DNA from: Przewalskia tangutica | Lineage: Eukaryota > Streptophyta > Magnoliopsida > Solanales > Solanaceae | Length of the DNA stretch: 64,000 nucleotides | Assembly (NCBI GenBank): GCA_029844215.1 | Contig: CM056723.1 | Coordinates: 90,202,790-90,266,789 of the forward strand | Direction: 5' to 3' | Shown: piece by piece, positions 36,579 through 48,130 of the stretch | Position numbering within the stretch: the stretch's first letter is position 1 | Layout: each line of letters opens with the position of its first letter | Notes under the pieces: model-generated | What the model was told of the DNA's origin: nothing | The model's database searches: none | Seen by the model: only the letters and a program-made list of their open reading frames with translations | Position numbers and translations under genes: made by a program

Positions 36579-36841
36579 TTCTGAGGTTGTGTTGCTGTGT
36601 TTAGGCTGCTAAGTAGCAGTTGTTGAATGCTTTTAGTTGTGGACTGTAGTTATTTGGCTTGTGATTTGAGACATTTTAATTACATTTATAAATTGCTGTT
36701 TATTCTATACTGTTTATGTGTATATTGATGGTTTCAGTGCATTAATCTTTTAGATGTATACTCACATTTGCATCATACTCTGATTCGAGTAACTTACTGG
36801 CACACATTGTATATATCGTGCTTTATAACTGTTTCAGGTTG

Positions 36842-36915
36842 AAGGTTGAGATATTTGCCTATGATAAAATCATTTCACAAGGTTGAGATATTTGCCTATG
36901 ATAAAATCATTTCAG
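36842..36915 (+). repeat. 37-bp tandem duplication ahead of the copia polypurine tract
   Basis: AAGGTTGAGATATTTGCC... begins at 36842 and again at 36879, with nearly identical 37-bp copies ending in ATAAAATCATTTCA. Confidence 0.8.
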
Positions 36916-36928
36916 TTTTGTGAAGAAA

Positions 36929-36945
36929 GGCAAAAAGGGGGAGAT
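36929..36945 (+). other. Copia polypurine tract
   Basis: GGCAAAAAGGGGGAGAT runs directly into the 3' LTR start TGTTAGTGTT, the usual position for plus-strand priming. Confidence 0.8.
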
Positions 36946-37895
36946 TGTTAGTGTTAGGTTCTGTGTCCTAACATTTTCCGTAACATGTCTCTTTTTGGTG
37001 ATTAAGTAAAAACAGGAAAATGTCATCCCAAATGTCGTGACATCTGGGAGGACATTTCTGGCAAAAGTTTTGCCTATCTTCACGAGCAGATTCTGAAGCT
37101 GAGAAGATTTTATCACGTGAATGTTTGGCTTGGTTAGGAGCTAAGGGAAACACGATAATACTTAACAAGACCAAGTCCAAGGAGAGTGCATAACGGAAGG
37201 AGCATTCTCAGGAAGACAAAGTCAAATCTGGTGAGAGTTTTAAGGCTGAAGAACAGCTCCAACCAACCCTATTCTGCTCAACATCCACCGAGAATCAAGG
37301 AGCCTCTCGGGTGAACTCTCCACTATAAATAGAGGGTTCACTCCAAGGTTTTAATATCCAGTTTTTGCAGAACAAAATTCAGATCTGAGACGTCTCAAAT
37401 ATTGCCTCAAACACAGCTGGATCGAGCAGCCTGTTTTTGTGATTACACTTGTTCAAAATTACGAATTGCTTTCTTAGATCTATAAGTGTTCTTTCAACTC
37501 AAAGCAATTGTAATAGGGTGTTTTTCACTTCTATTTTAGATAGATTTTTCAGGCTTAGAAGTTAGGATTTAACTTCTTTTTAATCCCTTTTGTTTTACGG
37601 ATTACTATTCATTCTCAAGGGATTTGTAAGATTGTATAATTTTTATACAATAAATTTTTGGTCATGAGACCACTATAAGTTATATACAATTATATAACTT
37701 ATGAAAAACAATCTTGGGTGTCCTTGATTTATTTCCGCTGCATCTTAAACTCAGTTTTTAGTTCTGCGTTTTTGTTAATGTTCCAGTTCATGTCACAGAA
37801 CATTTTTGGAACATTCCTTACTGTCTTTAAGTTTACCTCTGTTCTTCTTTGCTGAAATTATTTATTCCATAGTTTAAGTTCGATAACCCCTTTCA
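36946..37895 (+). repeat. Copia 3' LTR (950 bp)
   Basis: TG...CA ends as in the 5' LTR, TATA box at 37324-37331, followed by the ATTTC duplication at 37896-37900. Confidence 0.9.
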
Positions 37896-38473
37896 ATTTC
37901 ATTCCAATGTTAGGTAATATAGACAACGACAAAACGAATGGTCATTATATGTATATTCGAAATGCAGAAAACAATGACCATACTTTATGATGAACTATTA
38001 TACGCAAACCTTAATATTTTGATTTAAAATAAATAATACATCATTCATCTTTTGTGTGAAAGAATTGTTTTTTTGAATTAACATTTTCAAGTGGTTTTAA
38101 AAATTAAAAATTATCGTACCATCGATAAATTATATTAACATTCCAAATTGATAGTTCTATGTCAAAAATAATTAAAATGGAAATAATTAGACCTTTAAAT
38201 ACGTAATGACATGAAAATAAAAACAAAACTTTACAAAAAATTGACTTGTTTACATGCAATTATATATATATATATAACTTTATAAGACTAAGGGGGTTTA
38301 TCATCTCATGTAAAGTGAATGTAGTACGTATTATTTTTCAAGCTCAAAATATTAAAGGATTAAGTGGAATTTATATATTCATAGTTACCTGATTATAATT
38401 TCAATAGCAGTCTTTTAAGGGGGTTAAAAAACGTTTACTTCTTCCTCCACCTAATAACTCGTACCCGATCCGA

Positions 38474-38701
38474 TTAAAATCTCCAATGAACCAATGAGAA
38501 AACCCTCAATTGCCGGAGATCAGTCCCTTTGCTCCGAAGGCGAAGAGCAATGCCGGAGACAATTCCGTCACGGCCACCCCATGGACGCCTTACAAAGATA
38601 CTAGAATTGAAAACAAAATAGAGAAATAAATCAGAAACAACAGTTGATTGCCAACATCCGCATAATAAAACTCCGTTGAAGAAGTAAACTAAAGCAGCCA
38701 T
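38474..38701 (-). other. Conserved short ORF on the minus strand of each unit (unit 5 copy, 75 aa)
   Basis: ATG at 38701 in good context (TTCAATGGC). The product starts MAALVYFFNGVLLCGCWQST, has a hydrophobic N-terminal half (DLFLYFVFNSSIFV) and ends SLVHWRF. Counterparts: 7825-8019 (frameshifted), 13087-13299 and 18376-18588 (in-frame 18-bp deletion, 70 aa), 23554-23781, 43683-43910 and 48883-49110. I do not recognise a family. Conservation could simply reflect recent unit duplication. A GTAAGG after the hydrophobic half would suit a splice donor, so it could be a first exon, or not coding at all. Confidence 0.2.
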
Positions 38702-40842
38702 TGAAAAGGCTTTTCGAAGCTTGCCTCGAAATGTTCAGATTTGTGAATTTGAGTGTTAAAATCAATTGGGTGATACTAATTTTTAAGTTGGTAGCATGAA
38801 TAACTATAGAATTGAAGCTTAGAACATGAGATTTTTTTTTGAAAACTTCATGAAAGAGAATCTTAAAGCTTCAAGTTAAAAGATAAAAGAAGAGGGATTG
38901 AATCTTTGACTTGGTGGAGATAGAGATTTTACAGACGGGTCGCGTCAAAATACGGGTCATATTTTTAAATTTTTGAATGGTTTAAAATTGGGCTCAAAGG
39001 TGGATGGAAGGTATTTTATACCAATTATAATAGTTTAGGGATATTTTAGGCCTTTTCTGATTATTATAATGATGATGCAATTTTTAATCCATACCCAAAT
39101 AATCTATAAAAAAAGTATTTGTTCGAGAAACCCGCCTTAACGTAATAGGAAGGACCGCAAGATGGTTATTACTTCTGTCTGAGGGTTTATATTCTATCAA
39201 TAAAGAATCAAATTTTTAATAGAAAAGAATCATTAGACGGAAAAAAACAGGAAGAATATTTTCTGTTCCGCCCGTTCCATTTTCCCTTTGAAGAGGAGAG
39301 AAAAACCCGCCCACCATCCTCTTATTGGGACTAATTAGGGAATGTGGAGCAATATAGAAGCACATTACGAATTTAAAGTTTATTGGTTCTTATATTAATT
39401 TTAAATTAATATGCAGTAGTAATTGAATTCACAGTTAAATGTGTAATGAGTAACATATATAAAATTTGAGCAAAAGTTACTGAGTTCTCGTGAACATCAC
39501 GAATGACAATATATATTTTGCAATTTCACGGTACTTTGTTAAAATTACCAAAAGAGTATAAATATTTGAAATTGTGAAAAATTATGAAATATTATGAAAA
39601 TATCATAATCCGACAGGCATTAATGATTTCAAGTGTATACTAAATATTTTTCCATTTTTTTTTGTTTCGATAAAGTGTTTCATACCCACATTAATAGAGG
39701 CTTGATTGATTTTAATTTGCGTCGTAAAGTATCATATTAGAGGTAAACCATTTCTTAATAAAGGTGATTTCAATATCTAAGACTTGAAACCGAGACATCT
39801 GATTAAAATTAAAATAATACTTACCACTCCAGCATAATCATTATTGGTTCCAATTTGTTTTCTTCATATGGCGCTAGTTAAGACATCTCATTAACATAGT
39901 ATACATCTTTTGAATGTTATCTTAACTGCACGACACTGTTCTAAAATTATAAGTTACAAAACTTGAACTCGACTAAAAATCTGAACTATTTCATAATTAA
40001 GTCATTGAATTTTAAGACTTAAAAGTTCAAAATGAAATGCATGTATTTGTGTCGAAAATAATATTTTCTACTTTCAAAAAATAACGCGAAACGTAAGACA
40101 TAATTTCCTTTAGTAACTCTCTTTTCTTTATTGATATTCAACTAATTTAGTTTACTTCTTCTCGTTTTTGTTTTTTCCGTTTTGCAAGTGTTAATTAATT
40201 GTATACTTTCATTAATAATCACAGACCATTTCGTTAATATTATACCTTCATTTTTCAAGCTAAGGTACCTATATAATCTCCTTCTTATGCAAAACATTTC
40301 ATAGTACTTTCAATAAATCATAAATATAATAAGTATTATTTTAGCATTTTCATGGCTACTCAAGTATTCAGCCTCATAAAACAAAGACCACGAAAACAAA
40401 GTAAGATATATATATATCCTTATCCTTCTTCTTGATGTACCATATATAGACCATATTACTGCATTACAATGAGTCTAAATTTAATATAACTAATTTTTTT
40501 GTTTAATTATATATGCATATATAGATTTGAGCCGACAATGAATGTCATAGTGATTGGTGTTCGCCACAAAACCTTTCATTTTTACGAATGGTGATGTCAC
40601 CAAAATAATTCATGTGTTTCTTGTGTCGACTGCCCGTGTTGTCACAAAATATTGTCACATTTCTTATATAATAGTTGTCGGAAGTGGAGCTGCCTATTGG
40701 TTTAGGTCCTGCGTTCAAACTCCAGTTTTGTAGTTTTTAAAATACCGTTAATAGAATTCTTAGCTCCTTTATTGATAAGTTTCACTTTGAAGATTAATAA
40801 TATGTTATTTATTTTTGTTAAGTGCTAAATGTAGATGCAAAG

Positions 40843-41328
40843 ATGAGATGCAAGTTGATGCTTGTTGTTGTTGTGGGAGTTCTAGTGCAAACTTCCTCTG
40901 CAAGGAAGCTTCTTGAGAATCCATTATTACCCAATTTACCTAACTTCAACGGTGGATTTGACCAAATCTTAGGAGGTCTTGGTGGAGGTGGCGGCGGCGG
41001 TGGTGGCGGAGGAGGAGGTAATAATGGTGGATTTGGTGCTGGCTTCGGATTTGGCGAGGGTCATGGATCGGGTGCAAATAGCGAGTTTGACCAAATTGTA
41101 GGAGGTCTTGTTGGTGGTGGTGGAGGCGGCGGTGGCGGAGGTGGAGGAGGAGGTAGTGATGGTGGATTTGGTTCCGGCTTTGGATATGGAGAAGGTCATG
41201 GATCTGGTGCAAACGGTAGCGACGGTGGCGGTGGAGGTGGAGGCGGTGGTGGTGGCGGCGGAGGTGAAAATGGTGGTAGTGGTTTTGGTGCCGGAGCAGG
41301 ATGGGGCCATGGTGGTGGTGGCAATTGA
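40843..41328 (+). CDS. Secreted glycine-rich protein, copy 5 (intact, 161 aa)
   Basis: The protein appears identical to copy 1, including the C-terminal GFGAGAGWGHGGGGN, although its unit received the copia insertion about 2.9 kb upstream of the gene. The flanking direct repeats are retained. Confidence 0.8.
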   Translation: MRCKLMLVVVVGVLVQTSSARKLLENPLLPNLPNFNGGFDQILGGLGGGGGGGGGGGGGNNGGFGAGFGFGEGHGSGANSEFDQIVGGLVGGGGGGGGGGGGGGSDGGFGSGFGYGEGHGSGANGSDGGGGGGGGGGGGGGENGGSGFGAGAGWGHGGGGN

Positions 41329-41871
41329 TCGCTCCAATTGCTCAAACAATTTTTTTCTCTAATATAATAAGTGAAAGCAAATTAAAGTAAGTAATTTGTT
41401 ATAGGGAACTTCTCTTTTCCCTTATAATTATATTAAAGATATTGTGCTATGGCCCATCGGCCAGTGACTCTTGAACAAAAACATTTAATTTTTGCGGAGA
41501 ATAAGTCATGTGTTTTTAATGGGACTATCCGTATTGCCACAAAATATCGTCACATTTCTTATATAATAGTTGTCGGAAGTGGAGCTACCTATTGGAAGGG
41601 AGTTCAAATGAATCTCCTATGTTGAAATAATACTGAGCAAATAGAATAAAAATGATTATATGTATATATACATTGTAACATGAATAGTTGAATTCCTTTA
41701 CCACTAGAGAAATTGATTTAGATCACGCGTTCAAACTCCAGGTGCAACATTTTGTAGTTTTTAAAATCCTCTTGATAGAATTCTTAGCTCCTTTATTGAT
41801 AAGTTTCACTTTGAAGACTAACAATATGCTATTTATTTTTAATGCAAGATTAATGACTCTTCTTCTTATTA

Positions 41872-42925
41872 AGATAGCAGGTTAACTAAGATATTCTATA
41901 TTCCGGTTAGGATATATAAAAACTCAACTTTATGCAGAAATCTTCTATATTTCTATGATATATTTTACTACACAGAAGGATTAAGAACAATAACCTTAAA
42001 CACTACACAAGTATCGGGGTACTTTCGTCCGCGATTTTAACCTATGTCTAGACAATTATAGCATATTCAAATCTCTCTTCTCAGATCTCGATTCGAAGTC
42101 ATATAAGTTATGACAATTAATGACCAGTTAAGTATTAAACAATCAATACAAATTGAATAGATCTTAAACAGATGAAGAAGGAATCACTAACAATGCATTA
42201 ACTTATGAAAAGAGTTTCATGTTGATTCGATGGAAAACCCTAATAAAGAAATTATCTCCTAGACATTGTCATGCTAAGAAAACTAATTGTCTTCAACATA
42301 AACTGAATTAAATAAAAGAAAAGAGAAAAGAACTTGAATGTAGAAGTCTCTAATCTTGTTCCTAGCCTCCGTTCTTCGCCTCCAAAGTATGATCCTTCAT
42401 GAGATATGCCTCACAGGGCTTTATACCACGAAAATTACCAAAATAGACCTCTTTGCCCTCGTAGAATTTTTAGGTTTTTCGCGTTTTTCCGCCGTCGGCG
42501 CCGCGACGCTAATTCCTTCGATGGTTATTGCCTCTCAGGCGCCACGACGCTTCCTCCGAGCGCGCGCTAATTCCTTCGATGGTTACTAGCTCTGGAGCGC
42601 CGCGGTTCTTGCCTTTATGCGTCGCGACTCTTGCCTCTATGCGTCGCGGCTCTTTATCCGAGCAACTTATGCACATTTTCTTTGTAGACCCCGAGGGGTC
42701 GACCATGTAGTTTTGTTTAATTTTTTTTTCGAGCTTTCCAGGCCTTCTTGGACCGCTTTCTTGGAACTCAATGTGCATTTTCGGCCTCCATACTCCTATT
42801 TTCCTTTGAATTTGCCTCAAACCTTATGAATCGCTTAAAACCTGAAAACACTACACAAAACGCATAATACTGCACAAAACAACTAAAAGGGACATAAAAT
42901 ACTCCCTAAAGCAGACTATAAAATT
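41872..42925 (-). repeat. Diverged Athila-like LTR relic at the unit 5/6 junction
   Basis: Copy of the relic. It has the CGCGTTTTTCCGCCG variant (42479-42493) also seen at 6580 and 47687, but not in the unit 2, 3 and 4 copies. Confidence 0.5.
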
Positions 42926-45900
42926 GTCCTAAAATGGACTTAACATGTAGCGTTTAGATATCGACTAGGGTTAAAGAAATATTTAGGGATTTTTGTAATA
43001 AGTGGCCGAAAATTAGAAGAAAAGAGGGGATAAATCGGGTAGAATGTGGTATGAATTAGGGAAAAATTTCTGACTCTTGATCCATGTAAGAGAATTGATT
43101 CCTTGATCATTTCATTCCAATGTTAGGTAATATAGACAACTACAAAACGAATGGTCATTATATGTATATTCGAAATGCAGAAAACAATGACCATACTTTA
43201 TGATGAACTATTATACGCAAACCTTAATATTTTGATTTAAAATAAATAATACATCATTCATCTTTTGTGTGAAAGAATTGTTTTTTTGAATTAACATTTT
43301 CAAGTGGTTTTAAAAATTAAAAATTATCGTACCATCGATAAATTATATTAACATTCCAAATTGATAGTTCTATGTCAAAAATAATTAAAATGGAAATAAT
43401 TAGACCTTTAAATACGTAATGACATGAAAATAAAAACAAAACTTTACAAAAAATTGACTTGTTTACATGCAATTATATATATATAACTTTATAAGACTAA
43501 GGGGGTTTATCATCTCATGTAAAGTGAATGTAGTACGTATTATTTTTCAAGCTCAAAATATTAAAGGATTAAGTGGAATTTATATATTCATAGTTACCTG
43601 ATTATAATTTCAATAGCAGTCTTTTAAGGGGGTTAAAAAACGTTTACTTCTTCCTCCACCTAATAACTCGTACCCGATCCGATTAAAATCTCCAATGAAC
43701 CAATGAGAAAACCCTCAATTGCCGGAGATCAGTCCCTTTGCTCCGAAGGCGAAGAGCAACGCCGGAGACAATTCCGTCACGGCCACCCCATGGACGCCTT
43801 ACAAAGATACTAGAATTGAAAACAAAATAGAGTAATAAATCAGAAACAACAGTTGATTGCCAACATCCGCATAATAAAACTCCGTTGAAGAAGTAAACTA
43901 AAGCAGCCATTGAAAAGGCTTTTCGAAGCTTGCCTCGAAATGTTCAGATTTGTGAATTTGAGTGTTAAAATCAATTGGGTGATACTAATTTTTAAGTTGG
44001 TAGCATGAATAACTATAGAATTGAAGCTTAGAACATGAGATTTTTTTTTGAAAACTTCATGAAAGCCATTAATGAATCTTAAAGCTTCAAGTTAAAAGAT
44101 AAAAGAAGAGGGATTGAATCTTTGACTTGGTGGAGATAGAGATTTTACAGACGGATCGAGTCAAAATACGGGTCATATTTTTAAATTTTTGAATGGTTTA
44201 AAATTGGGCTCAAAGGTGGATGGAAGGTATTTTATACCAATTATAATAGTTTAGGGATATTTTAGGCCTTTTCTGATTATTATAATGATAATGCAATTTT
44301 TAATCCATACCCAAATAATCTATAAAAAAGTATTTGTTAGAAACCATATAACGTAATAAGAAGGACCGCAAGATGGTTATTACTACATGCGAGGGTTTAT
44401 ATTCTATCAATAAAGAATCAAATTTGTAATAGAAAAGAATCATTAGACGAAAAAAACAGGAAGAATATTTTACATTCCCTGTTCCATTTTCCCTTTGAAG
44501 AGGAGAGAAAAACCCGCCCACCATCCTCTTATTGGGACTAATTAGGGAATGTGGAGCAATATAGAAGCACGTTACGAATTTAAAGTTTATTGGTTCTTAT
44601 ATTAGTTTTAAATTAATATGCAGTAGTAATTGAATTCACAGTTAAATGTGTAATGAGTAACATATATAAAATTTGAGCAAAAGTTACTGAGTTATCGTGA
44701 ACATCACGAATGATAATATATATTTTGCAATTTCACGGTACTTTGTTAAAATTACCAAAAGAGTATAAATATTTGAAATTGTGAAAAATTGTGAAATATT
44801 ATGAAAATATCATAATCTGACAGGCATTAATGATTTCAAGTGTATACTAAATATTTTTCCATTTTTTTTTTGTTTCGATAAAGTGTTTCATACCCACTTT
44901 AATAGAGTCTTGATTGATTTTAATTTGCGTCGTAAAGTATCATATTAGAGGTAAACCATTTCTTAATAAAGGTGATTTCAATATCTAAGACTTGAAGCGA
45001 GACATCGATTAAAATTAAAATAATACTTACCACTCCAAAGATAATCATTATTGGTTCCAATTTGTTTTCTTCATATGGCGCTAGTTAAGACATCTCATTA
45101 ACATAGTATATATCTTTAGAATGTTATCTTAACTGCACGACACTGTTCTAAAATTATAAGTTACAAAACTTGAACTCGACTAAAAATATGAACTATTTCG
45201 TAATTAAGTCATTGAATTTTAAGACTTAAAAGTTCAAAATGAAATGCATGTATTTGTGTCGAAAATAATGTTTTCTACTTTCAATAAATAACGCGAAACG
45301 TAAGACATAATTTCCATTAGTAACTCTCTTTTCTTTATTGATATTCAACTAATTTAGTTTACTTCTTCTCGTTTTGTTTTTCCGTTTTGCAAGTGTTAAT
45401 TAATTGTATACTTTCATTAATAATCACAGACCATTTCGTTAATATTATACCTTCATTTTTCAAGCTAAGGTACCTATATAATCTCCTTCTTATGCAAAAC
45501 ATTTCATAGTACTTTCAATAAATCATAAATATAATAAGTATTATTTTAGCATTTTCATGGCTACTCAAGTATTCAGCCTCATAAAACAAAGACCACGAAA
45601 ACAAAGTAAGATATATATATATATATCCTTATCCTTCTTCTTGATGTACCATATATAGACCATATTACTGCATTACAATGAGTCTAAATTTAATATAACT
45701 AATTTTTTTGTTTAATTATATATGCATATATAGATTTGAGCCGACAATGAATGTCATAGTGATTGGTGTTCGCCACAAAAACCTTTCATTTTTACGGCGA
45801 ATGGTGATGTCACCAAAATAATTCATGTGTTTCTAGTGTCGACTGCCCGTGTTGCCACAAAATATTGTCACATTTCTTATATAATAGCTGTCGGAAGTGG

Positions 45901-47636
45901 AGCTGCCTATTTGTTTAGGTCCTGCGTTCAAACTCCAGTTTTGTAATTTTTAAAATACCGTTAATAGAATTCTTAGCTCCTTTATTGATAAGTTTCACTT
46001 TGAAGATTAATAATATGTTATTTATTTTTGTTAAGTGCTAAATGTAGATGCAAAGATGAGATGCAAGTTGATGCTTGTTGTTGTTGTGGGAGTTCTAGTG
46101 CAAACTTCCTCTGCAAGGAAGCTTCTTGAGAATCCATTATTACCCAATTTACCTAACTTCAACGGTGGATTTGACCAAATCTTAGGAGGTCTTGGTGGAG
46201 GTGGCGGCGGCGGTGGTGGCGGAGGAGGAGGTAATAATGGTGGATTTGGTCTTTGGCAGTTTGGCGAGGTCATGGATCGGGTGCAAATAGCGAGTTTGAC
46301 CAATTTGTTGGAGTTGTTGTTGGTGGTGGGGGTGGGGGGGGTGGGGTAGGTGGAGGAGGAGGTAGTGATGGTGGATTTGGTTCCGGCTTTGGATATGGAG
46401 AAGGTCATGGATGCGGTGCAAGCAGTAGCGAGGGTGGCGGTGGCGGTGGCGGGGGTGGTGGTGGCGGCGGAGGTGAAAATGGTGGTAGTGGTTTTGGTCT
46501 TGGGAGCGGGGATGGGGCCATGGTGGTGGTGGCAATTGATCGCTCGATTGCTCAAACAATTTTTCTCTAATATAATAAGTGAAAGCAAATTAAAGTAAGT
46601 AATTTGTTATAGGAACTTCTCTTTTCCTTATAATCATATTAAAGATATTGTGCTATGGCCCATTGACGGTGACTCTTGAATAAAAACATTCAATTTTTGC
46701 GGAGAATAAGTCATGTGTTTCTAATGGGACTATCCGTATTGCCACAAAATATCGTCACATTTCTTATATAATAGTTGTCGGAAGTGGAGCTACCTATTGG
46801 AAGGAGTTCAAATGAATCTCCTATGTTGAAATAATCTTGAGCAACTAGAATAAAAATGATTATATTTATATATACATAGTAACATGAATAGTTGAATTCC
46901 TTTACCACTAGAGAAATTGATTTAGGTCACGCGTTCAAACTCCAGGTGCAACATTTTGTAGTTTTTAAAATCCTTTTGATAGAATTCTTAGCTCCTTTAT
47001 TGATAAATTTCACTTTGAAGACTATGATATGCTATTTATTTTTAATGCAAGATTAATGACTCTTAACTTCTTATTAAGATAGCAGGTTAACTAAGATATT
47101 CTATATTCCGGTTAGGATATATAAAAACTCAACTTTATGCAGAAATCTTCTATATTTCTATGATATATTTTACTACACAGAAGGATTAAGAACAATAACC
47201 TTAAACACTACACAAGTATCGGGGTACTTTCGTCCGCGATTTTAATCTATGTCTAGACAATTATAGCATATTCAAATCTCTCTTCTCAGATCTCGATTCG
47301 AAGTCATATAAGTTATGACAATTAATGACCAGTTAAGTATCAAACAATCAATACAAATTGAATAGATCTTAAACAGATGAAGAAGGAATCACTAACAATG
47401 CATTAACTTATGAAAAGAGTTTCATGTTGATTCGATGGAAAACCTTAATAAAGAAATTATCTCCTAGACATTGTCATGCTAAGAAAACTAATTGTCTTCA
47501 ACATAAACTGAATTAAATAAAAGAAAAAGAGAAAAGAACTTGAATGTAGAAGTCTCTAATCTTGTTCCTAGCCTCCGTTCTTCACCTCCAAAGTATGATC
47601 CTTCATGAGATATGCCTCACAGGGCTTTATACCACG
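42431..47636 (+). repeat. Tandem unit 6
   Basis: Same layout, subtype shared with unit 4 (see unit 4). The spacer 43930-45740 has no recognisable gene. Confidence 0.85.
46056..46539 (+). pseudogene. Glycine-rich protein, copy 6 (frameshifted)
   Basis: The signal peptide and first poly-Gly run are intact. A shift around 46250-46262 (GGTCTTTGGCAGTTTGGCG replaces GGTGCTGGCTTCGGATTTGG) takes the protein out of frame. The following modules are readable in another frame (GGFGSGFGYGEGHGCGASSS), and a further shift precedes the GGGGAATTGA-like end at 46539. It resembles copy 4 in place and kind of change. Confidence 0.65.
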
Positions 47637-48130
47637 AAAATTACCAAAATAGACCTCTTTGCCCTCGTAAAATTTTTAGGTTTTTCGCGTTTTTCCGCCG
47701 TCGGCGCCGCGACGCTAATTCCTTCGATGGTTATTGCCTCTCAGGCGCCACGACGCTTCCTCCAGGCGCCGCGACGCTAATTCCTTCGATGGTTACTAGC
47801 TCTGGAGCGCCGCGGTTCTTGCCTTTAAGCGCCGCGACTCTTGCCTCTATGCGTCGCGGCTCATAATCCGAGCAACTTATGCACATTTTCTTTGTAGACC
47901 CCGAGGGGTCGACCATGTAGTTTTGTTTATTTTTTTTTTCGAGCTTTCCAGGCCTTCTTTGACCGCTTTCTTGGAACTCAATGTGCATTTTGGGCATCCA
48001 TACTCCTATTTTCCTTTGAATTTGCCTCAAACCTTATGAATCGCTTAAAACCTGAAAACACTACACAAAAGCATATCTTGCACAAAACAACTAAAAGGGA
48101 CATAAAAGACTCCTAAAGCAGACTCTAAAA
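47078..48130 (-). repeat. Diverged Athila-like LTR relic at the unit 6/7 junction
   Basis: Copy of the relic, continuous across 47637-47641, the AAAAT site that carries a Tat LTR at both array ends. Confidence 0.5.

Larger units (their letters stand above)
28172..37895 (+). mobile_element. SIRE/Maximus-like Ty1/copia LTR retrotransposon (9.7 kb, degenerate)
   Basis: A complete element by structure: 5' LTR 28172-29097, tRNA-iMet primer site, gag, protease, integrase, RT and RNase H remnants in copia order, an extra downstream ORF region, a polypurine tract, and a 3' LTR 36946-37895. It is flanked by ATTTC (28167-28171 and 37896-37900). The two zinc knuckles (about 30089-30130 and 30785-30826), the pre-integrase plus integrase order ahead of RT, and the additional ORF after RNase H point to the SIRE/Maximus group. 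Frameshifts and stops are spread through the coding part, so it is not autonomous as written. Confidence 0.9.
27507..42430 (+). repeat. Tandem unit 5, interrupted by a copia element
   Basis: The unit proper is about 5.2 kb. The SIRE-like element with its target duplication occupies 28172-37900, about 665 bp into the unit. The empty site in other units reads GATCATTTCATTCCAATG, which confirms the insertion point. The remainder (37901-42430) has the usual layout. The spacer 38720-40550 has no recognisable gene. Confidence 0.9.
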
